The position numbers and the translations under genes were made by a program. The notes under the pieces are model-generated. The model ran no database searches. It was not told where the DNA came from and was given only the letters and a program-made list of their open reading frames with translations. Of a stretch of DNA of 51,798 nt, positions 1 to 9,135 are shown piece after piece. Location of the stretch: positions 1 through 51,798 of the forward strand of contig NZ_JAMXXK010000021.1 in NCBI RefSeq assembly GCF_024129735.1, in the 5' to 3' direction. Each line of letters begins with the position of its first letter. Positions within the stretch are counted from its first letter, which is position 1. Origin of the DNA: Acinetobacter lwoffii (lineage in GTDB: Bacteria; Pseudomonadota; Gammaproteobacteria; Pseudomonadales; Moraxellaceae).

Positions 1-74
1 CAGAAGCTGGACTTCGATAAACTCAACAACTCCGCCATTCTGCTTCGTTCGTTTCCGTCTATCTCGTCGGTATG
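1..74 (-). other. rRNA operon 5' leader (partial, runs off left end)
   Basis: Bases 2-74 match the reverse complement of 51725-51797 except at one position (24), so the two contig ends form an inverted repeat. Each copy lies just downstream of a strong outward-facing promoter. This is what two copies of an rrn leader on either side of oriC would look like. The 16S gene itself is not in the window, so the rRNA assignment is inferred from repeat structure, promoter type and position. Confidence 0.6.
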
Positions 75-79
75 TGCTC

Positions 80-107
80 ATTATAGGGCAATTTCTTACA
101 CGTGCAA
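80..107 (-). promoter_or_regulatory. Left rrn-type sigma70 promoter
   Basis: Read on the minus strand there is a -35 TTGCAC (102-107), a 16-bp spacer and a perfect -10 TATAAT (80-85), followed directly by the conserved leader repeat. The spacer has the same length as in the promoter at the right end. It drives transcription out of the window, away from oriC. Confidence 0.7.
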
Positions 108-203
108 GCGCTTTTAACGCACAGGAATCACGAGTGTTTTATTTTTATGCACCAAATTGGTTCAATTCCATACAATTCATTACATAAGTACATATTTTTA
201 AAA

Positions 204-228
204 CAGAAATATAAATTAAATATTTCTG
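204..228 (-). terminator. Possible weak terminator of the cyclophilin gene
   Basis: The arms CAGAAATA (204-211) and TATTTCTG (221-228) form an AT-rich hairpin. On the minus strand it is followed by TTTTAAAAA. It lies 13 bp past the cyclophilin stop codon. The stem is weak, so the call is tentative. Confidence 0.35.
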
Positions 229-241
229 CTTTATTCTATGC

Positions 242-814
242 CTAGTTTTTCACGACTGGTGCTTTAATCGTCACACTGGTGATTTTTACAGGGTTCACCG
301 GCACATTTTGATGCATTCCATAGTTTCGGGTCGGTACTTTAGCAATCTGATCGACGATATCCATACCTTTAGTGACCTTACCAAATACCGCATAGCCGGC
401 ATTTCTAGCAGAACGATCCAGGAAATCATTATCGACCAGGTTCACAAAGAATTGTGCTCGGGCAGAATCCGGCTGATTGGTACGCGCCATGGCTAAAGTA
501 CCGCGTTTATTTTGCAGACCATTCGATGATTCATTTTTAATGGGTGCTTGAGTATTGGCTTTTTCTTGCATGTTCACATCAAAGCCACCACCCTGCACCA
601 TAAAGCCTGGAATGACGCGGTGAAAAATCGTGTCCTTATAGAAGTTGCTCTTTACATAGCTTTCGAAGTTCTTTGCCGAGATTGGAGCTTTGTCATTGAA
701 GAGTTCAATTTCAATATTTCCAGATGAAGTCTTCATCTCAATAATCGTATTTGCAGCGAAGCTTGGTAGACTGACCGCAGCAAGTGCGATGACACATAAT
801 GATTTCTTTAACAT
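242..814 (-). CDS. Peptidyl-prolyl cis-trans isomerase, periplasmic cyclophilin type
   Basis: This 190-residue cyclophilin catalyses cis-trans isomerisation of peptidyl-proline bonds and assists protein folding. Residues 1-20 form a Sec signal peptide (KK, hydrophobic core, SFA-A cleavage site), so the mature enzyme should act in the periplasm, like E. coli PpiA. Hallmarks of the cyclophilin core are present: [13 protein letters not shown] (about 64-76), RGTLAMART (about 105-113), SARAQFFVN (about 117-125) and [15 protein letters not shown] (about 141-155). Length fits the family. It is transcribed alone toward the left rrn promoter. The class is certain; assignment to ppiA rather than another periplasmic cyclophilin is not. 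Confidence 0.92.
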   Translation of the reverse strand: MLKKSLCVIALAAVSLPSFAANTIIEMKTSSGNIEIELFNDKAPISAKNFESYVKSNFYKDTIFHRVIPGFMVQGGGFDVNMQEKANTQAPIKNESSNGLQNKRGTLAMARTNQPDSARAQFFVNLVDNDFLDRSARNAGYAVFGKVTKGMDIVDQIAKVPTRNYGMHQNVPVNPVKITSVTIKAPVVKN

Positions 815-917
815 TTATTAACTCATCTACTTAGAAGTAATGGTTGTGAATGACTATATATTAATCTTTTATAACTCATAATGCAGTGACCTGCCGACTA
901 AAGACAAGAGAATAAGA

Positions 918-1592
918 ATGAAGCATGCATTATTACAGGAGCAAAATATCCACCAGTTTCCACCTTGGCATTTGCAGGGTGAGGGTTTTATTCTGAATTA
1001 TTGGCTGACCCCAAGCTTTATTGAGCAAGCGAAACAGTTCCGTATTGCGCCTTCTCCGCTGGGTCGTATGGTCCAAGTCTTATTGGTGCGTTATCACACT
1101 TCGCCGATTGGCCCTTATGAAGAGTTACTGATTCTGGATCATCCTTTAATTAGTAAACGGCGCCTCAGCTCGATTCCTAAAATTTATGTGTCTACCCATG
1201 AGTCTGTGGTACACGGTCAGCATTTATGGGGCATTCCCAAAGAACATGCGCAATTTGAATGGCAGGAAAAGGATCAGGAAGTACTGTGTCAGATTCAACA
1301 CCAGAACCAGCATATGACGATTCGGCTGAAGAAAACCAAATCTGCACGCCAGTTCTATATTAATAGTCATCATATTCCAGCGTCTATGTTGAAAATCCAG
1401 CAAGCCTGGAAAGGCCAGCGTTTTCAGTTTAGTCCACAGTTTCGCGGTCACCTCTCCAAACTCTCGCAAGTAGAATGGCAAGATGCCGAGAATATATTTC
1501 CAGACTTTTCCAAAGCCAAATTGCTGCAAAGCTTTTATGTCCCCAAATTCAATCTGATCTTTCCTGAAGCGCAGATCAGCAGCAAAGTATAA
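918..1592 (+). CDS. Acetoacetate-decarboxylase-like beta-barrel protein
   Basis: A soluble 224-residue protein without signal peptide or membrane segment. The stretch HGQHLWGIPKEHAQFEW (about 99-115) resembles the WG-x-PK motif of the acetoacetate decarboxylase fold family, and the phrase APSPLGRMVQVLLVRYHTSP upstream also fits that fold. I cannot identify the Schiff-base lysine of true decarboxylases with confidence, so substrate and activity are open. It stands alone and ends at a strong bidirectional terminator shared with the convergent esterase gene. Family call is moderate; an enzymatic name would be overreach. Confidence 0.6.
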   Translation: MKHALLQEQNIHQFPPWHLQGEGFILNYWLTPSFIEQAKQFRIAPSPLGRMVQVLLVRYHTSPIGPYEELLILDHPLISKRRLSSIPKIYVSTHESVVHGQHLWGIPKEHAQFEWQEKDQEVLCQIQHQNQHMTIRLKKTKSARQFYINSHHIPASMLKIQQAWKGQRFQFSPQFRGHLSKLSQVEWQDAENIFPDFSKAKLLQSFYVPKFNLIFPEAQISSKV

Positions 1593-1614
1593 GAACTGAT
1601 AAAAACCTATCTAT

Positions 1615-1646
1615 AAAAAAAGGTGTTTCATGAGAAACACCTTTTT
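1615..1646. terminator. Bidirectional intrinsic terminator
   Basis: A 9-bp perfect stem AGGTGTTTC (1621-1629) / GAAACACCT (1634-1642) has an A-run before and a T-run after it. It lies between two convergent genes and can end both. Confidence 0.85.
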
Positions 1647-1663
1647 GCATTTATGCTTTCGAT

Positions 1664-2734
1664 TTAACTATTTTTGTCCCAGAATTTGCGGAAGTTCTTG
1701 CTGATCTCAATCACATATTTTTTGGCACGGCGGGAGATCGGGGTCAGGTTGATAAAACCATGGGCCTGATCGGTATATTCATCATAATGAACAGCTACAC
1801 CATTCTGACGCAACTTGTGTGCATAGATTGAACCCTCATCATGCAGGACATCATGACGTGCTGTAATCACATAACTTGGCGGCAAGTTTTGCAATTCACC
1901 ATAGGTCGGTGAAATCAGCGGATCATCCAGTTCAATCTGATGGGTTTGGGCATACATTAAGGTCACCAGATCAATATCCTGCTCTGAAAGTACCAGTCCA
2001 TCTTTATAGGCATAGAAAGAAGGATGGCGGCTTTTAAAGTCGACCGCCGGATAAAGCAAAAGCTGCGCTCGTGCAGCATAAGATTTGCCTGCACTGCGCT
2101 GTGCCACGACAGTAGCCAGATTTCCACCCGCACTGTCCCCTGCCACGGCAATCCGGTTTTTATAGACTTTTAGCTGCTTGCTATGCTGATGTGCCCACGC
2201 CAAGGCATCTTCACAGACTTGTACCATCTGCAAGGGGCTAAATTCTGGCGTCAGCGGATAAGCTACGCTTAGCACCTGTACTTTGGCATGTACTGCCAGC
2301 AAGCGACAGAATTCATCATGGCTGTCCAGACCGCCCACCATAAATGCACCGCCATGATAAAAAATCACCATCGGCAACTTCTTTTGTGGAGCTGGATGAT
2401 AATGCCGGGCAAAGATGCTGCCACTCTGTAGAGGAAGGCGGAGCTCTTCAACAAATTTGACCGCGGTCGGTCTAGCCCGGATGGCTTTCATACGTGCATC
2501 AAACAATGTGCGCGAATGAGCCAGATCCTCACTAATAAAACTGCTATGCCCCTGTTTTATCTGGATGGCCATCAGGCATTTAACCAATGGATCTAAATCA
2601 GGATAAACATGAGGATAATCCAGAGCCTTGACCAATGCTTCCTGTGCAATGCCAGGTAAGCGGTCCAGCATACGCGCTGCCGTCCCTTGTCCCTTTTCCA
2701 TCACACTTTTCAGAACCGGAGGATTCACAGTCAT
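1664..2734 (-). CDS. Alpha/beta hydrolase, hormone-sensitive-lipase (HSL) type esterase
   Basis: A 356-residue serine hydrolase, probably a carboxylesterase or lipase. The oxyanion-hole motif HGGAFMVGG (about 127-135) and nucleophile elbow GDSAGGN (about 199-205) are the HSL/bacterial family IV signatures. DPLISPTYGELQNLPP holds the usual acid-residue region, and the late QAHGF supplies the catalytic histidine. The N-terminal 75 residues form a helical cap region. No signal peptide is visible, so it is likely cytosolic. AAGGA lies about 10 bases before the ATG. The substrate cannot be read from sequence. Confidence 0.88.
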   Translation of the reverse strand: MTVNPPVLKSVMEKGQGTAARMLDRLPGIAQEALVKALDYPHVYPDLDPLVKCLMAIQIKQGHSSFISEDLAHSRTLFDARMKAIRARPTAVKFVEELRLPLQSGSIFARHYHPAPQKKLPMVIFYHGGAFMVGGLDSHDEFCRLLAVHAKVQVLSVAYPLTPEFSPLQMVQVCEDALAWAHQHSKQLKVYKNRIAVAGDSAGGNLATVVAQRSAGKSYAARAQLLLYPAVDFKSRHPSFYAYKDGLVLSEQDIDLVTLMYAQTHQIELDDPLISPTYGELQNLPPSYVITARHDVLHDEGSIYAHKLRQNGVAVHYDEYTDQAHGFINLTPISRRAKKYVIEISKNFRKFWDKNS

Positions 2735-2951
2735 TATTTTTAGTCCTTATTCTCTTAATTCTTCATAGTTTCTACACGATTAGTGTTTCAGTGACCATAT
2801 TCTTATATAAGTCTTAATATCAATGTACATATAGCTTCTACTCGATACGTTACCCTCATTTATAAAAGATATCATTGACCGTTTAAAGGTTATTTTTGAC
2901 GTACTTTTGCGAGCTTAAGTATATTTTTTATTACAAATCGGGAGGATGCCT

Positions 2952-3452
2952 ATGGCTAGAAAAATTATAGCTCTGTCTTTGGCGACTGCATTTTTAGCTG
3001 TAGGCTGCGTCGCATTTCCTGAAGATGGTGGCTATTATGACGGCCGCTATGATCAGCGTTATGACCGTCGCTATGAACTGGACCGGCATTATGAACAAGA
3101 TCGTCGCTATGAGCGGCAACGCTGGGAATATGAACAGCAACACAAACGTATTGAACTCGATCGACGTAAACAGGAATTACAACGTCGCAATTGGGAGCAG
3201 GATCGTAAAAGAAAGTTAGAGCTTGATCGACGTAAAAGCCAACTGGAACGGCAGCGCCATGAACAGCAACGTAAAAATATCATGACGCAACGGCAAAAAC
3301 AGGCAGAAGCAGAACGCAAGCGTCGTCAGGATCTGGAGCGTAAACGTGCAACAGATCAGCGCAGTAAAAAAGTCCAGCAAAATCGTTCTAATCAACGCTG
3401 GAATGACAACCGACGCCATCAGGAACAACGTTCACGGGATCGTCGTGACTAA
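2952..3452 (+). CDS. Small, highly basic Arg/Gln-rich putative lipoprotein
   Basis: I recognise no family. The ATG at 2952 is chosen because GGAGG (2941-2945) sits six bases before it; an in-frame ATG at 2946 overlaps that site. The 166-residue product opens with MARKIIALSL and a hydrophobic stretch ending AVGC, a slightly atypical lipobox (Cys19). The rest is very rich in Arg, Gln, Glu, Asp and Lys, with Y-D-x-R-Y repeats (about 28-60) followed by heptad-like RR/QQ/LER repeats that predict a long charged helix or coiled coil. An outer-membrane-anchored, extended periplasmic protein is plausible. The composition makes homology calls unreliable. Confidence 0.75.
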   Translation: MARKIIALSLATAFLAVGCVAFPEDGGYYDGRYDQRYDRRYELDRHYEQDRRYERQRWEYEQQHKRIELDRRKQELQRRNWEQDRKRKLELDRRKSQLERQRHEQQRKNIMTQRQKQAEAERKRRQDLERKRATDQRSKKVQQNRSNQRWNDNRRHQEQRSRDRRD

Positions 3453-3474
3453 GACTTGAATCACCCTCTCTATT

Positions 3475-3497
3475 AAAAGCCCAGACTGGGCTTTTTT
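3475..3497 (+). terminator. Intrinsic terminator after the basic lipoprotein gene
   Basis: The stem AAGCCCA / TGGGCTT with a 3-base loop is followed by six T residues, 22 bases past the stop codon. Confidence 0.85.
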
Positions 3498-3523
3498 AAT
3501 GAAAAAGGTAGCTGCCAGATAGA

Positions 3524-3558
3524 CAAAGACCCTAAAGAAAATTTCTTTAGGGCCTTTG
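3524..3558. repeat. Near-perfect palindrome / hairpin
   Basis: CCCTAAAGAAA (3530-3540) is exactly complementary to TTTCTTTAGGG (3542-3552) with a one-base centre. CAAAG (3524-3528) and CTTTG (3554-3558) extend it past one mismatch. No T-run follows on either strand, so it is not a simple terminator. It may be a protein-binding site or part of a structured RNA. Confidence 0.6.
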
Positions 3559-3765
3559 CAGAGGGTTATGTTAAACGAACTTCCACTTCGCTTATGCTTC
3601 TCAGCAATTCAACCAGAACATCCTGTTCTCTACACAAATTATCCTATCGAATCAACTTGCTCTCATGAAGCGGACATTCACTATCCAAGCTGTAAGTTTT
3701 ATCTTACAAACCGCTAAAATAGAGACGACTGATTCCAACAAATTCAAAAAAGGTAAATTCTGGAC

Positions 3766-3798
3766 AAAAAAAGGCTTATCTAGAGAACAGGATAAGCC
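3766..3798 (-). terminator. Minus-strand intrinsic terminator with no gene attached
   Basis: On the minus strand the perfect 8-bp stem GGCTTATC / GATAAGCC (arms 3791-3798 and 3773-3780) is followed by seven T residues (3772-3766). No minus-strand ORF lies upstream, so it would end either read-through or an unannotated RNA. Confidence 0.6.
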
Positions 3799-3932
3799 AC
3801 GAAAACACATTTCAAAATAAGAAGAAACTACAGCGATAGAATCTGGAATAAATATTAATCAAAAGTTCATCTATTGTGAAAGACTTTATTGCTTAGATAT
3901 TAATCGTTTTTATGTCTAATAAATAAACAGGC

Positions 3933-4037
3933 AAAAAAAAGCTGAGTTTTGGGGATACTCGGCTTGAAAAAAGCAATTCTAAAATAGGGCAACAGCAACC
4001 CGGTTCGGCTCTCTCCTCTGAACAAGGTCGCTGTTAA
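3933..4037 (-). ncRNA. Candidate small RNA (minus strand) with 3' intrinsic terminator
   Basis: On the minus strand AACAGCGACC (4035-4026) pairs with GGTTGCTGTT (4000-3991), one G-U pair, and an inner GTTC/GAAC stem (4023-4020 with 4006-4003) frames a loop containing AGAGGAGAGAG. A single-stranded T-rich linker follows. Then comes a terminator: AAGCCGAGT / ACTCAGCTT (arms 3965-3957 and 3947-3939) and eight T residues. This hairpin-linker-terminator layout is typical of Hfq-type small RNAs, and the GGA in the loop could bind CsrA. No ORF fits. I found no convincing promoter, so the 5' end is uncertain. Confidence 0.5.
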
Positions 4038-4317
4038 TAGAAGTATGATGCAATTTTTTTACCAATACTTAAAACGGATTAAAATTATTAATTTGATTCA
4101 AAAATACGATTATTCATTTTTTATGTTTATATTCAAATACTTAATTCTTAGATTTAGTCGCGAATTGAATCTATTCAGTTCAAAATTCGGATTCATCGCT
4201 GCTGATGTCCGTGTATTTTATTCTCATCCTATCCTGCTGTTGTGTTCTGAATAGCTTGTTCTGCTATCCGCTGGATTCAGTATTTTGTATAAATCTTAAA
4301 TTTAATCTGGGTCGACG
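3967..4317. other. AT-rich intergenic DNA upstream of grpE
   Basis: Apart from the candidate small RNA on the minus strand (to about 4037), I see no gene here. The only long reading frame (4045-4254, plus) has no ribosome-binding site and a low-complexity Ile/Phe/Leu composition, so I do not call it. Confidence 0.5.
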
Positions 4318-4345
4318 CTTGAATTTTTACACCCTGCCCCGATTT
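4318..4345 (+). promoter_or_regulatory. Sigma32 (RpoH) heat-shock promoter of grpE
   Basis: CTTGAA (4318-4323), a 13-bp spacer and CCCCGATTT (4337-4345) match the RpoH consensus CTTGAA-N13-15-CCCCATNT with one substitution. It lies about 110 bp before the grpE start, as expected for a heat-shock operon. Confidence 0.8.
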
Positions 4346-4454
4346 CTTTAGGTAATCAAGAACTTCACAACCATGGCAGTTCAGCATAAACGCAGTGAAC
4401 ACTGAGGCCTAAGGACTGTACATGTTTAAGAACCCATTTAAACGGAGTAAATCA

Positions 4455-5003
4455 ATGGCGACTGAGCAAAACGAGCAAGCTCAACAACTTGAGCAAGAGC
4501 AAGCGGAACAAGATACAGCGCAAACTCAAGCTGAAACCGAGCAGGCTGAAGTTTCCGTTGAGTCTTTACAAGAGCAGATTGCGCAGCTTGAAGGTGATTT
4601 AAAGTTAGAAAAAGCCCGTACCGCCAATGCAGTCTATGAAGCACAAAAAAGTGTTGAACGTATTCAGCGTGAATCTGAAAAGCATAAAGATACGGTTCTG
4701 GAAAAGTTCTCTAAAGAGCTTCTAGAAACAGTCGACAATCTGGAGCGTGCCATTGTGGCTGCAGGTGAAGAGCAAACACCATTGCGTGAAGGCGTTGAAC
4801 TGACCCTTAAATCGTTATTGCATACCTTGGAGAAATTCGGGGTTGTGGCAGTAGACACCAACAACGGTTTCAATGCTGACCTGCACCAGGCAGTCGGGAT
4901 TGATCCAAATGCCAAAGCCAATGAAATTGGGACTGTTTTGCAAAAGGGCTACACGCTCAACAGTCGCTTATTGCGTCCTGCTATGGTGATGGTCGGCGCT
5001 TAA
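4455..5003 (+). CDS. grpE: GrpE, nucleotide exchange factor of DnaK
   Basis: GrpE releases ADP from DnaK and resets the Hsp70 cycle in the cytosol. Residues 1-40 are a Glu/Gln-rich low-complexity tail. A long helix ([20 protein letters not shown]) gives the dimer stalk, and the C-terminal beta-wing includes [33 protein letters not shown] and [22 protein letters not shown], all diagnostic. Two in-frame starts compete: ATG 4422 (193 aa, MFKNPF) and ATG 4455 (182 aa, MATEQN). I chose 4455 because GGAG (4444-4447) is seven bases ahead and the shorter form fits my memory of other Acinetobacter GrpE proteins. dnaK follows after 118 bp. Confidence 0.95.
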   Translation: MATEQNEQAQQLEQEQAEQDTAQTQAETEQAEVSVESLQEQIAQLEGDLKLEKARTANAVYEAQKSVERIQRESEKHKDTVLEKFSKELLETVDNLERAIVAAGEEQTPLREGVELTLKSLLHTLEKFGVVAVDTNNGFNADLHQAVGIDPNAKANEIGTVLQKGYTLNSRLLRPAMVMVGA

Positions 5004-5046
5004 GCCAAATAATTTCGGGAGTTTGTGAAATTTTTCAAAAAATTTA

Positions 5047-5074
5047 CTTGAAAAAAATCGAACGGCTCTCATAT
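5047..5074 (+). promoter_or_regulatory. Possible second sigma32-like promoter before dnaK
   Basis: CTTGAA (5047-5052) is followed 14 bases later by TCTCATAT (5067-5074), a partial match to the CCCCATNT -10 element. It would let dnaK be heat-induced independently of grpE. It is weaker than the grpE promoter. Confidence 0.45.
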
Positions 5075-5121
5075 CGGATAACAAGTGTAAATCACAAAAA
5101 AATTTTAGAGGAAACATCCAA

Positions 5122-7062
5122 ATGGCTAAAATCATTGGTATTGACTTAGGTACTACAAACTCATGTGTTGCAGTACTTGAAGGCGACAAAGTTAAAGTAA
5201 TCGAAAACGCTGAAGGCGCACGTACCACTCCATCTATTATTGCCTATAAAGATGGCGAAATTCTGGTAGGTCAATCTGCAAAGCGTCAAGCAGTAACAAA
5301 TCCGAAAAACACATTGTTCGCGATCAAACGTTTGATCGGTCGTCGTTATGAAGACCAAGCGGTACAAAAAGATATCGGTTTAGTTCCTTACAAAATCATC
5401 AAAGCAGACAACGGTGATGCTTGGGTTGATGTCAACGACAAAAAATTGGCGCCACAACAGGTTTCTGCTGAAATCTTGAAAAAGATGAAGAAAACTGCTG
5501 AAGATTACCTGGGCGAAACCGTAACTGAAGCTGTTATTACTGTTCCTGCTTACTTCAACGATGCACAACGTCAAGCAACTAAAGATGCAGGTAAAATTGC
5601 AGGTTTAGAAGTTAAACGTATCATCAACGAGCCAACTGCTGCAGCACTTGCGTTCGGTATGGACAAAAAAGAAGGCGACCGTAAAATCGCGGTTTACGAC
5701 TTGGGTGGTGGTACTTTCGACGTTTCAATCATTGAAATTGCTGACCTTGATGGTGACCAGCAAATCGAAGTATTGTCGACTAACGGTGACACATTCCTAG
5801 GTGGTGAAGACTTCGATAACGCGTTAATCGAGTTCCTGGTTGAAGAGTTCAAGAAAGAACAAAACTTTAACCTGAAACAAGATCCACTGGCGTTACAGCG
5901 TTTAAAAGAAGCTGCTGAGAAAGCGAAGATCGAACTTTCATCTTCAAATGCAACTGAAATCAACCTTCCATACATCACTGCTGATGCGACTGGTCCTAAA
6001 CACTTAGTGATCAACGTAACACGTGCAAAATTAGAAGGTCTGGTTGCTGACCTGGTTGCGCGTACCATTGAGCCTTGCCGTATTGCGCTTAAAGATGCTG
6101 GTCTTTCGACTTCTGACATCTCTGACGTGATCCTAGTGGGTGGTCAATCACGTATGCCAATGGTTCAACAGAAGGTTCAAGAGTTCTTCGGTAAAGAGCC
6201 ACGTAAAGACGTAAACCCTGACGAAGCAGTCGCCATGGGTGCTGCGATTCAAGGTGCGGTACTTTCAGGTGACAAAACTGACGTACTTCTACTTGACGTA
6301 ACTCCGTTGACACTTGGTATTGAAACCATGGGCGGCGTGTTGACTGCAATCATCGAGAAAAACACCACGATTCCTGCGAAGAAATCTCAAGTGTTCTCAA
6401 CCGCTGCGGACAACCAGCCTGCTGTAGACATTTCAGTTTACCAAGGTGAACGTAAAATGGCGCAGCAAAACAAACTGTTGGGTAACTTCCAGTTAGGTGA
6501 CATTCCACCTGCTCCACGTGGTGTGCCACAAATTGAAGTGTCTTTCGACATCAACGCTGATGGTATCTTGAAAGTATCTGCGAAAGACAAGAGCACTGGT
6601 AAAGAGCAATCGATCCAGATTAAAGCAAACTCAGGTTTGTCTGATGCTGAAATCGAAGCAATGATCAAAGATGCTGAAGCAAATGCTGAAGAAGACCGTA
6701 AGTTTGAAGAGCTTGCAAAAGCACGTAACGAAGCGGATGCTTTAGTTGCTTCTTCACAAAAAGCAGTGAAAGATCTTGGTGAACAAGTGACTGCAGACGA
6801 AAAAACTGCAATCGAAACTGCGGTTTCTGAGCTTGAAGCTTCAACCAAAGAAAATGACGTTGAAGACATCAAAGCGAAAACTGAAGCGCTGCAAAACATC
6901 ATCATGCCAATTACACAACGTGCATATGAAGCAGCTCAAGGCCAAGGCGGTGCGCAAGGTTTTGACCCGAATGCATTCCAAGGTGGCGAAGGTCAATCTC
7001 AAAAAGCGGACGACGGCGTTGTAGATGCTGAGTTCACTGAAGTAAAAGATGACAAGAAATAA
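5122..7062 (+). CDS. dnaK: DnaK, Hsp70 chaperone
   Basis: A full-length 646-residue Hsp70 that binds exposed hydrophobic peptides in an ATP-controlled cycle with DnaJ and GrpE. The N-terminus [15 protein letters not shown] is the phosphate-1 loop. [15 protein letters not shown] (about 193-207) is the second Hsp70 signature and [14 protein letters not shown] (about 337-350) the third. [14 protein letters not shown] begins the substrate-binding domain, followed by the helical lid and the usual acidic Gly/Gln-rich tail ending in [20 protein letters not shown] precedes the ATG. A strong terminator follows. dnaJ is not adjacent. Confidence 0.99.
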   Translation: MAKIIGIDLGTTNSCVAVLEGDKVKVIENAEGARTTPSIIAYKDGEILVGQSAKRQAVTNPKNTLFAIKRLIGRRYEDQAVQKDIGLVPYKIIKADNGDAWVDVNDKKLAPQQVSAEILKKMKKTAEDYLGETVTEAVITVPAYFNDAQRQATKDAGKIAGLEVKRIINEPTAAALAFGMDKKEGDRKIAVYDLGGGTFDVSIIEIADLDGDQQIEVLSTNGDTFLGGEDFDNALIEFLVEEFKKEQNFNLKQDPLALQRLKEAAEKAKIELSSSNATEINLPYITADATGPKHLVINVTRAKLEGLVADLVARTIEPCRIALKDAGLSTSDISDVILVGGQSRMPMVQQKVQEFFGKEPRKDVNPDEAVAMGAAIQGAVLSGDKTDVLLLDVTPLTLGIETMGGVLTAIIEKNTTIPAKKSQVFSTAADNQPAVDISVYQGERKMAQQNKLLGNFQLGDIPPAPRGVPQIEVSFDINADGILKVSAKDKSTGKEQSIQIKANSGLSDAEIEAMIKDAEANAEEDRKFEELAKARNEADALVASSQKAVKDLGEQVTADEKTAIETAVSELEASTKENDVEDIKAKTEALQNIIMPITQRAYEAAQGQGGAQGFDPNAFQGGEGQSQKADDGVVDAEFTEVKDDKK

Positions 7063-7078
7063 TTTGTCGCTTTAACTG

Positions 7079-7107
7079 AAAAAACCGCGCGAAAGCGCGG
7101 TTTTTTT
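7079..7107. terminator. Intrinsic terminator of grpE-dnaK
   Basis: A GC-rich perfect stem ACCGCGC / GCGCGGT with a GAAA tetraloop is followed by seven T residues, 17 bases after the dnaK stop. Confidence 0.92.
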
Positions 7108-7151
7108 ATGTCTCGACTTAAAAGAATAAAATAAAAATTACTAAAATTTGA

Positions 7152-8039
<888 letters not shown>

Positions 8040-8109
8040 TGCAAATAAGCATGGGAAAGGCATTAAAATTAAGCTATATTTTTAAAAAATAGACATTTAA
8101 ATAAAAAAT

Positions 8110-9018
8110 ATGCGTCTTCTGCTCTGTCTGCTCGTAGTGGGATTGATCATGTCTGCCTATCTACATATGCAGGCCCAAACCCATCCTCAACTGCGCTATA
8201 ACTCGCTGGCTGATCGCTTGACGCATCCTTTCGATACACGCTTACGTTTCCGAATTGATCAGGTCGATTCAGGCTTTGGACTAAGTAAAGATCAAGTCAT
8301 TCAACTGAGCAAGGAAGCGATCGAAATCTGGCATCAGGGAAGCAATCGTGATGATTTGATGGTCTATGATGAAAATGCCAGGCTGAGTATTCACCTGATC
8401 TATGATCAACGCCAGCAAGACTATGATGCCTTGAAGAAAGTCGAAAAACAGTTGCTGGCAGATGACGCCAAGTATCAACGTCAGGTCAAAAATCTGGAAG
8501 CATCCCATCAGCATCTGGAAAGTCAGCAGCAACGCCTCATTCAGCAAAAAAACCAGATCAATAGTGAATTTCAAGCCTTACAGCAACGACGCCGTCAGCC
8601 AAATTTATCTGCTTATGAACATGAGCAGATTGAATATGAGGTTTTGGCTTTACAGCGCAAATCGGAAAGTTTTCAACGGGAACTTCAGTACCTTCAGGAA
8701 CAGCAAAGTTCCTTTAATATGAATGTTTCCATGCATCAACATGGTCTGCAAAACCATCAGCAGAATATCATTCAAGCCCAACAGCGTTTCCCTGCCCGCG
8801 AATTTCATAAAGGCGTGTTTATGGGTGATCAAATTCATGTCTATCAGTTTGATGCAGAAGATGATCTCCGTCTGACTCTGGCACATGAACTCGGACATGC
8901 CTTGGGGCTGTATCACCATAATGACCCGGAAGCACTGATGTATCCGGTGCTGGGTAAACAGAATCTGCAACACTTCCAGCTGCGACCTGCAGACAAGACC
9001 TTGCTTTATAACCGTTAA
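8110..9018 (+). CDS. Matrixin-like zinc metalloprotease with central coiled coil
   Basis: A 302-residue putative secreted or membrane-tethered metalloprotease. Residues 4-22 are a signal or anchor helix. HELGHALGLYH (259-269) is the extended zinc motif HExxHxxGxxH (ligands His259, His263, His269; base Glu260), and ALMYPV supplies the Met-turn of metzincins. Between the N-terminal part of the catalytic fold and the zinc site lies an insertion of about 100 residues (about 110-215), rich in Gln, Leu, Glu and Lys, that predicts a coiled-coil hairpin. No clear ribosome-binding site precedes the ATG. The substrate is unknown. The fold call is strong; the biological role is not known to me. Confidence 0.82.
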   Translation: MRLLLCLLVVGLIMSAYLHMQAQTHPQLRYNSLADRLTHPFDTRLRFRIDQVDSGFGLSKDQVIQLSKEAIEIWHQGSNRDDLMVYDENARLSIHLIYDQRQQDYDALKKVEKQLLADDAKYQRQVKNLEASHQHLESQQQRLIQQKNQINSEFQALQQRRRQPNLSAYEHEQIEYEVLALQRKSESFQRELQYLQEQQSSFNMNVSMHQHGLQNHQQNIIQAQQRFPAREFHKGVFMGDQIHVYQFDAEDDLRLTLAHELGHALGLYHHNDPEALMYPVLGKQNLQHFQLRPADKTLLYNR

Positions 9019-9135
9019 GTGATCAGCTTGAATTCCCTAATTAATTTAAGTGTATAAGTATTATAAAAAACACTCTATTCTGATTTCATGTTATTGTGAT
9101 TGGCTACATTGTTCAGGCCATCTTTGGAGATTCGT

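Noticed and set aside
3107..3428. Cys/Ser/Arg-rich ORFs on the minus strand of the basic lipoprotein gene
   Set aside because: They are antisense shadows created by the Arg/Gln-rich codon repeats of the plus-strand gene.
4045..4254. 69-codon plus-strand ORF before grpE
   Set aside because: No ribosome-binding site, and a low-complexity Ile/Phe/Leu composition typical of AT-rich non-coding DNA.
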